A stretch of 64,000 nt of DNA, from NCBI RefSeq assembly GCF_963082655.1, contig NC_081554.1, positions 44,946,291 through 45,010,290 on the forward strand, read 5' to 3'. Of the stretch, positions 39,564 through 49,190 are shown piece by piece. A program made the translations under genes and the position numbers. Origin of the DNA: Stomoxys calcitrans. Lineage: Eukaryota; Arthropoda; Insecta; Diptera; Muscidae. Positions within the stretch are counted from its first letter, which is position 1. Each line of letters opens with the position of its first letter. The notes beneath the pieces were generated by a model. That model saw only the letters and a program-made list of their open reading frames with translations, ran no database searches and was not told where the DNA came from.

Positions 39564-41189
39564 TTTAAAAATGGTTGTATCTCCTAAACTATGCGTCGTA
39601 GAGGGAAATGGGCTTTAATTCGTGACTCCATCAAAACTTCAAAATTTATTCGAAAATCCATTAAAACTCGAAGTTTCTCCATCAAAAATTCAAAATTTAT
39701 TCGAAAATCCATTAAAACTCGAAGTTTCAGCATGAAAACTTTAAAAAGGCTGTATCTCCTAAACTATGCGTCCTAGAATGAAATGAGCCTTAATTCGTGA
39801 CTCCATCAAAAATTCAAAATTTATTCGAAAATCCGTTAAAACTCAAAGTTTCAGCATGAAAACTTTAAAATGGCTCTATCTCCTAAACTATGCGTCGTAG
39901 AGGGAAATGGGCCTTAATTTGTGGCTCCATCAAAAATTCAAAATTTATTCGAAAATCCGTTAATACTCGAAGTTTCAGCATGAAAACTTTAAAGTGGCAG
40001 TATCTCCTAAACTATGCGCCCTAGAGGGAAATGGGCCTTAATTCGTGACTCCATCAAAAATTCAAAATTTATTCGAAAATCCATTAATACTCGAAGTTTC
40101 AGCATGAAAACTTTAAAATGGCTATATCTCCTAAACTCTGCGTCCTAAAGGGAAATGGGCCTTAATTCGTGACTCCATCAAAAATTCAAAATTTATTCGA
40201 AAATCCGTTAAAACTCGAAGTTTCAGCATGAAAACTTTAAAATGGCTGTATCTCCTAAACTATGCGCTGTAGAGGGAAATGTGCCTTAATTCGTGACTCC
40301 ATCAAAAATTCAAAATTTATTCGAAAATCCATTAAAACTGGAAGTTTCAGCATGAAAACTTTAAAATGGCTGTATCTCCTAAACTATGCGCTGTAGAGGG
40401 AAATGGGCCTTAATTCGTGACTCCATCAAAAATTCAAAATTTATTCGAAAATCCATTCAAACTCGAAGTTTCAGTATGAAAACTTTAAAATGGCTATATC
40501 TCCTAAACTATGCGTCCTAGAAGGAAATGGGCCTTAATTCATGACTCCATCAAAAATTCAAAATTTATTCGAAAATCCATTAATACTCGAAGTTTCAGCA
40601 TGAAAACTTTAAAATGGCTGTATCTCCTAAACTATGCGTCCTAGAGGGAAATGGGCCTCAATTCGTGACTCCATCAAATATTCAAAATTTATTCGAAAAT
40701 CCATTCAAACTCGAAGTTTCAGCATGAAAACTTTAAAATGGCTATATCTCCTAAACTATGCGTCCTAGAAGGAAATGGGCCTTAATTCATGACTCCATCA
40801 AAAATTCAAAATTTATTCGAAAATCCATTAAAACTCGAAGTTTCAGCATGAAAACTTTAAAATGGCTGTATCTCCTAAACTATGCGTCCTAGGGGGAAAT
40901 GGGCCTCAATTCGTGACTCCATCAAATATTCAAAATTTATTCGAAAATCCATTCAAACTCGAAGTTTCAGCATGAAAACTTTAAAATGGCTGTATCTCCT
41001 AAACTATGCGCTGTAGAGGGAAATGGGCCTTAATTCGTGACTCCATCAAAAACTCAAAATTTATTCGAAAATCCATTAAAACTCGAAGTTTTAGCATGAA
41101 AACTTTAAAATGGCTGTATCTCCTAAACTATGCGTCCTAGAGGGAAATGGGCCATAATTCGTGACTCCATCAAAAATTCAAAATTTATT
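39564..41189 (+). repeat. Satellite segmental duplicate B (partner 33395-35020)
   Basis: Second copy of the 6,169-bp-offset duplication. Between the two copies lies a region of shorter local repeats. The irregular junction 'ctccattaacactcg' occurs three times near 35540, 36680 and 37570. An 'aactttaatcaaaaattc' junction repeats at about 38393 and 38826, one reading of multi-monomer duplication at a smaller scale. Confidence 0.8.
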
Positions 41190-42579
41190 CGAAAATCCAT
41201 TAAAACTCGAAGTTTCAGCATGAAAACTTTAAAATGGCTGTATCTCCTAAACTATGCGTTTTAGAAAGAAATGGGCCTTAATTCGTGACTCCATCAAAAA
41301 CTCAAAATTTATTTGAAAATCCGTTAAAACTCGAAGTTTTAGCATGAAAACTTTAAAATGGCTGTATCTCTTAAACTATGCGTCCTAGAAGGAAATGGGC
41401 CTTAATTCGTGACTCCATCAAAAATTCAAAATTTATTCGAAAATCCGTTAAAACTCGAAGTTTCAGCATGAAAACTTTAAAATGGCTGTATCGCCTAAAC
41501 TATGCGTCCCAGAGGGAAATGGGCCTTAATTTGTGACTCCATCAAAAATTCAAAATTTATTTGAAAATCCATTAATACTCGAAGTTTCAGCATGAAAACT
41601 TTAAAATGGCTGTATCTCTTAAACTATGCGTCCTAGATGGAAATGGGCCTTAATTCGTCACTCCATCAAAAATTCAAAATTTATTCGAAAATCCATTAAA
41701 ACTCGAAGTTTCAGCATGAAAACTTTAAAATGGCTGTATCTCCTAAACTATGCGTCCTAGAAGGAAATGGGCCTTAATTCGTCACTCCATCAAAAATTCA
41801 AAATTTATTCGAAAATCCATTAAAACTCGAAGTTTCAGCATGAAAACTTTAAAATGGCTGTATCTCCTAAACTATGCGTCCTAGAGGGAAATGGGCCTCA
41901 ATTCGTGACTTCATCAAATATTTAAAATTTATTCGAAAATCGATTAAAACTCGAAGTTTCAGCATGAAAACTTTAAAATGGCTTTATCTCCTAAACTATG
42001 CGTCGTAGAGGGAAATGGGTCATTATTCGTGACTCTATCAAAAATTCAAAATTTATTTTAAACTCCATTAAAAATCGAAGTTTCAGCATGAAAACTTTAA
42101 AATGGCTGTATCTCCTAAACTATGCGTCCTAGAAGGAAATGGGCCTCAATGCGTGACTCCATCAAAAATTCAAAATTTATTCGAAAATCCATTAAAAATC
42201 GAAGTTTCAGCGTGAAAACTTTAAAATGGCTGTATCTCCTAAACTATGCGTCCTGGAAGGGCCTTAATTCGTGACTCGATAAAAAATTCAAAATTTATTT
42301 GAAAATCCATTAAAACTCGAAGTTTCAGCATGAAAACTTTAAAATGGCTGTATCTCCTTAACTATGCGCCGTAGAGGGAAATGGGCCTTAATTCGTGACT
42401 CCATCAAAAATTCAAAATTTATTCGAAAAACCATTAAAACTCGAAGTTTCAGCATGAAAACTTTAAAATGGCTGTATCTCCTAAACTATGCGTCGTAGAG
42501 GGAAATGGGTCATTATTCGTGACTCCATCAAAAATTCAAAATTTATTCGAAAACATTTTAAATAATAACAATAACTGAG

Positions 42580-42665
42580 ACGTCTTTTCTAGTCAATTAC
42601 AGCAAAGTAGTAGACGTCTGCCAGTCTAGATTAGCTCACATCGTTTTGGAGTGCCCACGTTTTTG
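42580..42665 (+). pseudogene. Scrap of a LINE ORF2 C-terminal zinc-knuckle region
   Basis: Just outside the satellite, the + strand reads DVCQSRLAHIVLECPRFWDH. This matches the form of the Cys/His-rich tail of I-superfamily LINE proteins (…AHILLECPRF…). Only about 25 codons are recognisable. It changes directly into the minus-strand LINE below, so two different LINE scraps meet here. Confidence 0.45.
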
Positions 42666-42896
42666 GGACCATCTATCATTCGTTGTCCTTCGGGCCTGGT
42701 CCCGAATATTTAGGTAACACGTCGCTAGAGGCATACCCACAAATTCCAGGAATGTCTATGGTAGTTACTAGTCTCGCAATCTCATCCGCTTTACAATTCC
42801 CTGGGATATCGCTGTGGCCCGGCACCCAGAACAGCCATCTCGTTGAGAGATCTGCGACAGTCGAGGGCGGTTTTTGTGTTCAGTAATACGTTCCCC

Positions 42897-43218
42897 GTTG
42901 GAGGCCACCGTAGCGCAGAGGTTACCATGCCCGCCTATGACGCTGAACTCCTGGGTTCGAATCCTGGCGAGACCATCAAAAAAAATTTTCAGCGGTAGTT
43001 TTCCCTTCCTAATGCAGGCAACATTTGTGAGGTACTATGCTATGCAAAACTTCTTTCCAAAGAGGTGTCGCACTGCGGCACGCCTCTCGGACGCGGCTAG
43101 AAAAAGGAGGCCCCTTATCTTTGACCTTAAACTTGAATTGAACTGCACTCATTGATTTGTGAGAAGTTTGCTCCAGTTCCTTAGTGGAATGTTCATGGGC
43201 ACAATTTGCCAAATTTGC
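42897..43218 (+). mobile_element. tRNA-derived SINE, full length, with 12-bp TSD
   Basis: The head contains a pol III A-box-like TAGCGCAGAGG (about 42911) and a canonical B box GGTTCGAATCC (about 42954), so transcription by RNA polymerase III from the internal promoter is expected. The body follows with 'aaagaggtgtcgcactgcgg', 'gaggccccttatc' and 'actgcactcattgat', and the tail with 'gagaagtttgctccagttcc'. It is flanked by perfect duplicates of aatacgttcccc at 42885-42896 and 43219-43230. Removing it restores the reading order of the RNase H domain it sits in, which confirms the ends. A second copy is at 57500-57781 (minus) and a tail fragment at 61693-61744. SINEs rely on LINE machinery for mobility. 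Confidence 0.9.
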
Positions 43219-43466
43219 AATACGTTCCCCAGGGATTTAACGCCCGCCTGGCTGTCTGAGAAGATATTTATGCCAATCGTCGTTATGGCATTATATCTTA
43301 GCCATTCCACCACTTACTTAATACCAAGGATCTCCGCTTGATATATATTGCAGTGGTCGGGTAACCTTTTCGATATGACAAGTTCTAGATCCTTAGAGTA
43401 CACCGCAAAGCCCACCTGGTCGTTTAATTTGGAGCCATCCGTATAGAAGTCTATGTAACTTCTGGT

Positions 43467-43875
43467 ACCAGGGATAGCGTAGTTCCAATCGGTTCTATCA
43501 GGAATAGTGGTACAGTAATTTTTATCAATACGAAGCGTCCTTACAATGTTGGAAATTCCGGATTCCGAGTTTCCACCACTTTTTCGTCTGTTTTCCTGGT
43601 CGTAAGGGTCCACCAGGAGTACGTCCGTTCGATCTTGTCATGATGAATTTCCTTACGCTTCCTTACGGTTACCAGGGATATCGTAGTTCCAATCGGTTCT
43701 ATCAGGAATAGTACAGTAATTTTTTATCAATACGAAGCGTCCTTACAATAGTGGGGATTCCGGATTCAAAGTTTCCACAACTTTTGCGTCTGTTTTCCTG
43801 GTCTTAATGGTCCACCAGGACTTCATCCGTTCGATCTTGTCATGATAAGTTTCCTAACGCATCCAGGGGCAGTTG
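43467..43875 (-). repeat. ~204-bp tandem duplication inside the LINE remnant
   Basis: The stretch starting 'accagggata' at 43467 repeats from 43671. It includes 'gttccaatcggttctatcag', 'tacgaagcgtccttacaat', 'tctgttttcctggtc' and 'tccgttcgatcttgtcatga'. On the minus strand it encodes the segment upstream of RNase H (for example VRTLRIDKNY). The second copy has extra frameshifts. Confidence 0.85.
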
Positions 43876-43914
43876 AAATAGTGGTGGCACCACTCTTCCT
43901 CAGGACACTGGATA

Positions 43915-44260
43915 CTTGCGGTGTGGACAATTCTTATCCGATTTGACTGAAATTTTATACGACCTCCAGTAGATGTACTAATGAGGCTTCTAATCGGTTC
44001 AAAACCTGATATAGCATCCATATAAACCGATCTCCCGAATATACTTTTAGAGCTCTTAGAGGGAGCAATTTTTATCTGATTTAGCTGAAGTTTTGCACGA
44101 TGACTTTTCCTATGACCTCTAATAGGTTTAGGAAGTATGGTTCAAATCGGTGCAAAACCTGATATAGCTTCCATGTAAACCAATCTTCCGAATTTTATTC
44201 TTCAGCCTCTGGAAGGCTGACACACAATTCTAACACACAATAACAATTCTTATCCAAACA
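43915..44260 (-). repeat. Dispersed subrepeat fragment, reverse orientation
   Basis: Phrases such as 'aattcttatccgatttgact', 'aaaacctgatatagc' and 'ccatataaaccgatct' are reverse complements of the 150-bp subrepeats within the neighbouring element (44283-45790). Two subunits are visible. Non-coding. Confidence 0.65.
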
Positions 44261-44282
44261 TATAACAAGTAAAAGCGTGCTA

Positions 44283-45790
44283 AGTTCGGCCGGGCCGAAT
44301 CTTATATACCCTCCACCATGGATCGCATTTGTCGAGTTCTTTTCCCGGCATCTCTTTTTAGGCAAAACAGGATATAAGAAAAGATTTGCTCTGCTATTAG
44401 AGCGATATCAAGATATGGTCCGGTTTGGACCACAATTGAATTATATGTTGGAGACCTGTGTAAAATGTCAGCCAATTCGAATAAGAATTGCGCTCTTTGT
44501 GAGCTTAAAAAGTAAAATAGAGAGATCGATTTATATGGGAGCTGCATCGGGCTATGGACCGATTCAGACCATAATAAACACGTATGTTGATGGTCATGAA
44601 AGAATCCGTCGTACAAAATTTCAGGCAAATCGGATAATACTTGCGGCCTCAAGAAGTCAAGTCCCCACATCTGTCTATATGACAGCTATATCAGGTTCTG
44701 AACCGATTTGAACCATATTTGGCACAGTTGTTGGATATCATACTACGTGCCAAAATTCATTCAAATCGGATAGGAATTGCGCCCTCTAGTGGCTCAAGAA
44801 GTCAAGACCCAAGATCGGTTTATATGACAGCTATATAAGGTTATGGACCGATTTGAAGCACACTTGGCACAGTTGTTGGATATCACAACAAAACACGTCG
44901 TGCGAAATTTCATTCCAATCGTATAAGAATTGCGCACTCTACAGGCTCAAGAAGTCAAGACCCCAGATCGGTTTATATGGCAGCTATATCAGGTTATGGA
45001 CCGATTTGAACCATACTTGGCACAAATGTTGGATATAATAGCGAAACACGTCGTCCAAAATTTCATTCCAATCGGATAAGAATTGCGCACTCTAGAGGCT
45101 CAAGAAGTCAAGACCCAAGATCGGTTTATATGGCAGCTATATCTGTTTATAAACCGATTTAAACCATACTTGGCACAGTTGTTGGATATCATAACAAAAC
45201 ACGCCGTGCAAAATTTCATCTCAATCGGATAAGAAATGCGCACTCTAGAGGCTCAAGAAGTCAAGACCCAAGATCGGTTTATATGGCAGCTATATCAAAA
45301 CATGGACCGATATGGCCCATTTACAATACCAACCGACCTACACTAATAAGAAGTATTTGTGCAAAATTTCAAGTGGCTAGCTTTACTCCTTCGGAAATTA
45401 GCGTGCTTTCGACAGACAGACGGACGGACGGACGGACAGACGGACGGACGGACGGACAGACGGACGGACAGACGGACGGACATGGCTAGATCGACATAAA
45501 ATTTCACGACGATCAAGAATATATATACTTTATGGGGTCTCAGACGAATATTTCGAGTAGTTACAATCAGAATGACGAAATTAGTATACCCCCCATCTTA
45601 TGGTGGAGGGTATAAAAAAAATCCATGCGGATTTCTTGTTATGACCTCCCACTATCCTTTTTTAGTAACTGCCTATAAAGAGAAACCTGCCAGCCAATGA
45701 AATTGTTTGACCTATAAATGGATACCGGGCGAAGAACTTGACAAAGGCGATCCATGGTAGAGGGTATGTAAGATTCGATCCGACCGATCA
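44283..45790. mobile_element. 1.5-kb non-coding element with ~41-bp inverted ends and 150-bp subrepeats
   Basis: The left end (about 44288-44328: cggccgggccgaatcttata, then taccctccaccatggatcg) is the inverted counterpart of the right end (about 45747-45787), matching at 35 of 41 positions. The interior has about five subunits stepping at 150 bp, marked by 'caagaagtcaag' near 44650, 44797, 44947, 45103 and 45254. Each subunit carries 'atcggtttatatggcagct' and 'gaccgatttgaaccatactt'. A GACG-type microsatellite and 'caagaatatatatactttat' follow. Near 45585-45616 an inner palindromic end, TATACCCCCCAT…ATGGTGGAGGGTATA, lies about 130 bp inside the outer one. No transposase is present, so it would be non-autonomous. 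The 122- and 144-codon frames within are shadows of the repeat. Confidence 0.7.
45413..45482 (+). repeat. GACG/GACA tetranucleotide microsatellite
   Basis: About 17 units of (GGAC/AGAC) within the dispersed element. Shorter versions (gacagacggacgga) occur at the same place in related repeats near 53405, 54190, 54955 and 55722, so expansion happened in this copy. Confidence 0.95.
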
Positions 45791-47050
45791 TTCACGGCGT
45801 ATTTTCAAATCTTTAGCCTTTTGATAAGCCGTCGACTACGCTGGAATTTCACTCAACTCGCCAGCCTTAAGTCGACAAATGTATCTTGGCCTGGTTGAAA
45901 TATGAATTGCACTGCATATTTACCTGCAGCTAGAATGAAATGAAGTTTATCTTAAAGTTTCTTGTGAGAAGTTTGTAAGGGTCACTTGTTGGTATTGTGT
46001 TCCATCACACGTATGATTTATTTTTATTTTTCATAAATTCTTAACAAACATACGCTCCAGTGGTCAATGCTCCAAACCAGAAGAATCTTGTTTGTGCTAA
46101 CAATGCTTCAGTGAGTCCCTATTTAAACTAAATAGTTGGCCATAAAAAATTCCTTTATATCACAAGTGCAGAAGCAAATAAAGCATAATATACGAGTAGG
46201 GACAAAGAAAAAAAAAGAAAACACACCAGCTAGTAAAATTGTGTAAATAAAATTGTTATAATTTTTGTAGAGAAAAATGTTAACTTGCTCTACTCTACCT
46301 GTGATAAGCATTAAGCATATGCTGCACAATGGAATACTTTTGTGTAAGTTGACATTTTCGTTGAAGAAATTCTTGCAGATGCCACAAGAATGAGGGAAAA
46401 ATCGAAAACAAGGACATGGTAAACATCTCATCATACAGTTGCTGTGTTTTTTATTTCCACTCCTTGCTTGCCTCGATTCCGTGCCTTATGGCAACATAAA
46501 TGAACTTGCGTTGCGTTGAGCGTAACTACAAAGAAAAATATTAAGCAAAGGCAAGAACAACGACAACCGCATCAGGAAGAGCATTGAATGTTGAAGCACA
46601 ACGAATTTATTAAAAGGTGTATGGGGAATAAGGGGCCCCAGCTAGCTCTTGGGGAGTAGGGGAGCGAAAAAAAAAAACAAATACAAGAAAATATGGCAAA
46701 GGAAAAATAACAACAATAATCATAATGATAAACACAAATATTTGAAATAACTCTACTCACACAAACACCAGCTCATCCTCCCCACCACCAGCATACATAC
46801 ATATACCGAAGAAGAATTCGCCAAAGTACTCTCTCTCTCTCTCTATCTCACACGCACACACACACACACTCTCTGCATCACTCAGGCATGCATACCCACT
46901 CCCCAATGTAGGGAGTTCAACTACTAGCGATGGGAAAAAATGAAAAAAAAAAAATGGCACGAGAGCAAACATCAGTTGATATAAGTTTTGCGCAAAAACA
47001 AAACATACATACCCGCATTGCCAGAACTTCTCACATCGAGTGTATGTACG
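45791..47050. other. AT-rich DNA without a recognised gene
   Basis: Minus-strand frames at 46123-46434, 46572-46760 and 46757-47062 are hydrophobic or low-complexity and look like chance frames in A/T-rich DNA. A TCTC/CACA microsatellite lies at 46829-46873. The Tc1-like element inserted at its right edge, so this and 48695-49190 were once contiguous. A weak SINE-like phrase 'cttgtgagaagtttg' occurs near 45960, too short to call. Confidence 0.4.
46829..46873 (+). repeat. (TC)n-(CA)n dinucleotide microsatellite
   Basis: A run of ctctctctctctct, then atctcacacgcacacacaca. Simple sequence; no other signal. Confidence 0.9.
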
Positions 47051-47052
47051 TA

Positions 47053-48692
47053 CAGCGGTCAAAAAAAGTATTCATCATTAGCAAAATTGATAATAAATTC
47101 ACTTATTTTGGGTAATTGAAGAAAATTTAAAGTAAACAAATAATGCAGTTTTATGCAATAGTTTATTTTTCGTAATATGTTTTAAAATAAATTCAAAAAA
47201 TAAATTTAATTAGCGCAAAAAATGCAATTTTATATAATAACACCAAAAACAGAACAAAAAAAGTATTCATCATTGATCTGCTATCATCAAAGTCAAATTC
47301 AAATATTATTTGGGAATCCCCCTTTTCTGTTTTATTTAGTAAAGGAGGCTTTGCCCTTGACAGCAAATATTTAATTTCATTGAAAATATAGTTTTTGTCA
47401 AAATGGGTCGTAAGCAAAACGAGGTTTCTGATGAGGTAAAAGTTTTGATAATAAAACACCACAGGAATGGTTTAACTCAAAAAACTATCAGTGAAATATT
47501 AAATAGACCACGATCTACTATACAATCCATCATCAGAAAGTGGACAGAAACGAAAACTGTTGACAATAAACCAAGATCTGGTCGACCAAAAGCACTTTCA
47601 GTTGGAGATGTGCGTTGGCTAGTGCGGCAAGTTCAGAAAACTCCGAAGACAAATGCGACCATTCTTCGTAAAAACACTATGGAATATTTAGGGAAGGAAG
47701 TTACTACACAAACAATTCGAAATACACTCAAAAGGCATAGTTACAGAGGAAGAACTGCACGTAAAAAGCCCTTTATAAATAAAATAAACCGAGTGAAAAG
47801 GCTAAACTTCGCAAAAATGTATGTAAAACAGCCCGAATCATTTTGGAAAACAGTCATTTTTGCAGACGAGAGCAAGTTTAATCTTTTTGGGTGCAATGGA
47901 AAGGTCATAGTGTACAGAAAACCAAATACAGAGCTTGAAGAACGAAACACAGTTGCTACTGTAAAACATGGTGGAGGTGGTTTAATGGTTTGGGGGTGTA
48001 TGGCGGCTTCAGGAGCGGGAAATCTTGAAATTATTAATGGAGTAATGGATCATAAGTATTACATTGACATTTTAAAGAGGAATTTAAAAGATAGTGCTGT
48101 AAAACTTGGGCTTGGTAATAACTTTCAATATTATCAAGATAATGACCCCAAACATTCTGCTTTAAATACCAAGATGTGGATGCTGTATAACTGCCCCAAA
48201 GTCATTAAAACTCCTCCTCAAAGTCCCGACTTGAACCCAATTGAACATCTTTGGGAACATCTCGAACGCAAATTGAGAACGCGCAATTTTTCGAGCAAGA
48301 GTCAAATGCAACAGGTGATAATGGAGGAATGGACTAATATAGACCAAAATATAACCGCTAAATTAGTCCAATCGATGTCAAACCGTTTAAAAGAAGTTTT
48401 AAGACGCGGTGGTCGAATAACAAAGTATTAATTTTTTTAAATTATGTTATTTATTTTTTTGTTTTTTTGCAATGATGAATACTTTTTTTGTTTAATTTTT
48501 TGTGTTCAGCTGTAAAATGGCCCTTTTTGTTCCAATAAATACTATTTTTTTCTTTAAAAACAATGAAATTGTGTACATATATATCACACAAGCACTACTG
48601 CATCATTAGTTTAATATGTTTTTATTCCAATTGTCTTTTGTAGACTTATTAAAAAAAAAACATTGAATGATGAATACTTTTTTTGACCGCTG
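47053..48692 (+). mobile_element. Intact Tc1-like transposon with IR/DR termini
   Basis: The element is 1,640 bp, flanked by TA (47051-47052 and 48693-48694). The outer 27 bp at each end (47053-47079 and 48666-48692) are perfect inverted repeats starting cagcggtcaaaaaaagta. A 20-bp inner copy of the distal part of the TIR lies at 47255-47274 on the left and 48471-48490 on the right. Each inner copy sits 195 bp from the matching outer bases, so the ends have the double-site IR/DR layout known from some Tc1 elements. The interior holds one uninterrupted transposase gene. It sits in microsatellite-like host DNA (gtacgTA…TAcgtacg). Perfect ends and an open gene suggest recent insertion. Confidence 0.95.
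47403..48431 (+). CDS. Tc1-like DD34E transposase, 342 aa, intact
   Basis: This protein catalyses cut-and-paste transposition into TA sites. Residues 1-110 look like the paired-type bipartite helix-turn-helix DNA-binding region (GLTQKTISEILNRPRSTIQS, about 23-42). A GRPR-like linker PRSGRPK lies at 57-63, and a second helical part includes TTQTIRNTLKRHS at 101-113. The basic stretch RTARKKPF (117-124) may act as a nuclear signal. The catalytic triad is D155 (IFADESKF), D246 (YYQDNDPKH) and E281 (LNPIEHLWE), with 34 residues between D246 and E281. The glycine-rich box GGGGLMVWGCM (190-200) is typical. Length matches Tc1 transposases (about 340 aa). The start codon follows an A-rich stretch and is the only sensible Met. 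No stop or frameshift is present, so it could be functional. The distance from the stop to the right TIR is about 235 bp. Confidence 0.95.
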   Translation: MGRKQNEVSDEVKVLIIKHHRNGLTQKTISEILNRPRSTIQSIIRKWTETKTVDNKPRSGRPKALSVGDVRWLVRQVQKTPKTNATILRKNTMEYLGKEVTTQTIRNTLKRHSYRGRTARKKPFINKINRVKRLNFAKMYVKQPESFWKTVIFADESKFNLFGCNGKVIVYRKPNTELEERNTVATVKHGGGGLMVWGCMAASGAGNLEIINGVMDHKYYIDILKRNLKDSAVKLGLGNNFQYYQDNDPKHSALNTKMWMLYNCPKVIKTPPQSPDLNPIEHLWEHLERKLRTRNFSSKSQMQQVIMEEWTNIDQNITAKLVQSMSNRLKEVLRRGGRITKY

Positions 48693-48694
48693 TA

Positions 48695-49190
48695 CGTACG
48701 TACGCACACACCCTAACACACACAATCCCATTCAATGAAGAAAACGAACACAAATATTTTTTAGTATTTTCATGCTCAACAAATACGTCCAACATACACA
48801 CTCACACATTCATACTTACGTATATATTTTCATCGCCATAGCCCCATTTCAACCTCTTTGTCACTCATTCTTGCTGTTTCCTCATTAAGATGATGTATGA
48901 TGGATATACTGAAGGCTGAGAAACGGGCCATCAACACGCTGTTTCTAACAATAACTGAAATAACATACACTGCGTTTCATCAGATGTCAGAGATTGGCAT
49001 ACAATTTTCGCACCAAAATCCCTCCTTACATAGGAGTAGGAGTCATAGAGCAAATGGCTGTGCAAAATTTTTAGGAGATGGGTTAAGAAATAGTCAGTGC
49101 AGTGACAGGAAAGTCAATGCTGTCTAAAGAACAGGGATCAGACGATGAGATAATCACCTACTCCCAATATGTCCATTTACTGGAGGACCA
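48695..49190. other. No recognised gene; possible 5' part of the following LINE
   Basis: Starts with acgtacgtacg/cacaca simple sequence. The stretch 48880-49185 has a 76-codon frame without known motifs. It lies just upstream of the LINE ORF2 start, so it may be the end of ORF1, but nothing like a zinc knuckle is visible. Confidence 0.35.

Larger units (their letters stand above)
9836..42555 (+). repeat. 32.7-kb satellite array, 124-bp monomer, ~260 copies
   Basis: Head-to-tail array of one AT-rich monomer. Successive 'tcgtgactcc' starts at 10627, 10751 and 10875 give a period of 124 bp. Constant blocks are 'atcaaaaattcaaaatttat', 'tcgaaaatcc', 'aagtttcagcatgaaaactt', 'taaaatggctgtatctccta' and 'aactatgcgtc'. 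The part AAACTCGAAGTTT is a short dyad. Variable sites define monomer types: gcgtcCtag, gcgtcGtag, gcgccGtag or gcgctGtag; cctTaa or cctCaa; ttaaaaCtcg, ttaaaaGtcg, ttaataCtcg or ttcaaaCtcg. Some monomers carry deletions, such as loss of ttaattcgt in 'gggcctgactcc'. No transposon interrupts the array. A few monomers near 11640-11860 and 20700-20870 are strongly diverged. Both edges are abrupt. Confidence 0.97.
42675..43910 (-). pseudogene. RNase H-bearing LINE ORF2 remnant, minus strand, split by a SINE
   Basis: On the minus strand, the frame at 43613-43314 gives the RNase H start IDFYTDGSKLND with the first catalytic Asp, then VYSKDLELVISKRLPDH and YQAEILGIK with the Glu. Further on come FSDSQAGVKSLGNV (second Asp) near 43260-43220. 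After the SINE, LLNTKTALDCRRSLNEMA and, one frameshift later, FWVPGHSDIPGNCKADEIAR (last catalytic His/Asp region) run down to a stop near 42685. RNase H in such LINEs removes the RNA template during cDNA synthesis. The order YTDGS-AE-SDS-GH is complete, so the gene broke after being functional. The frameshift, the SINE and a 204-bp duplication upstream all disable it. Confidence 0.85.

Noticed and set aside
33422..39776. Two identical 61-codon frames within the satellite
   Set aside because: They are formed of satellite monomer sequence and are identical only because of the 6,169-bp segmental duplication. Codon content follows the repeat, with no protein signature.
9836..42555. CRISPR array
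   Set aside because: Regular repeats but no unique spacers; monomers are contiguous and the context is eukaryotic.
42905..42975. A tRNA gene
   Set aside because: A and B boxes are present, but the acceptor ends do not pair and the sequence continues into a SINE body with target duplications.
45959..45995. Possible SINE tail
   Set aside because: Only about 15 bp match (cttgtgagaagtttg) to the SINE 3' end, too short to support.
46123..47062. Minus-strand hydrophobic frames upstream of the Tc1-like element
   Set aside because: Phe/Cys/Ile-rich chance frames in A/T-rich and microsatellite DNA.
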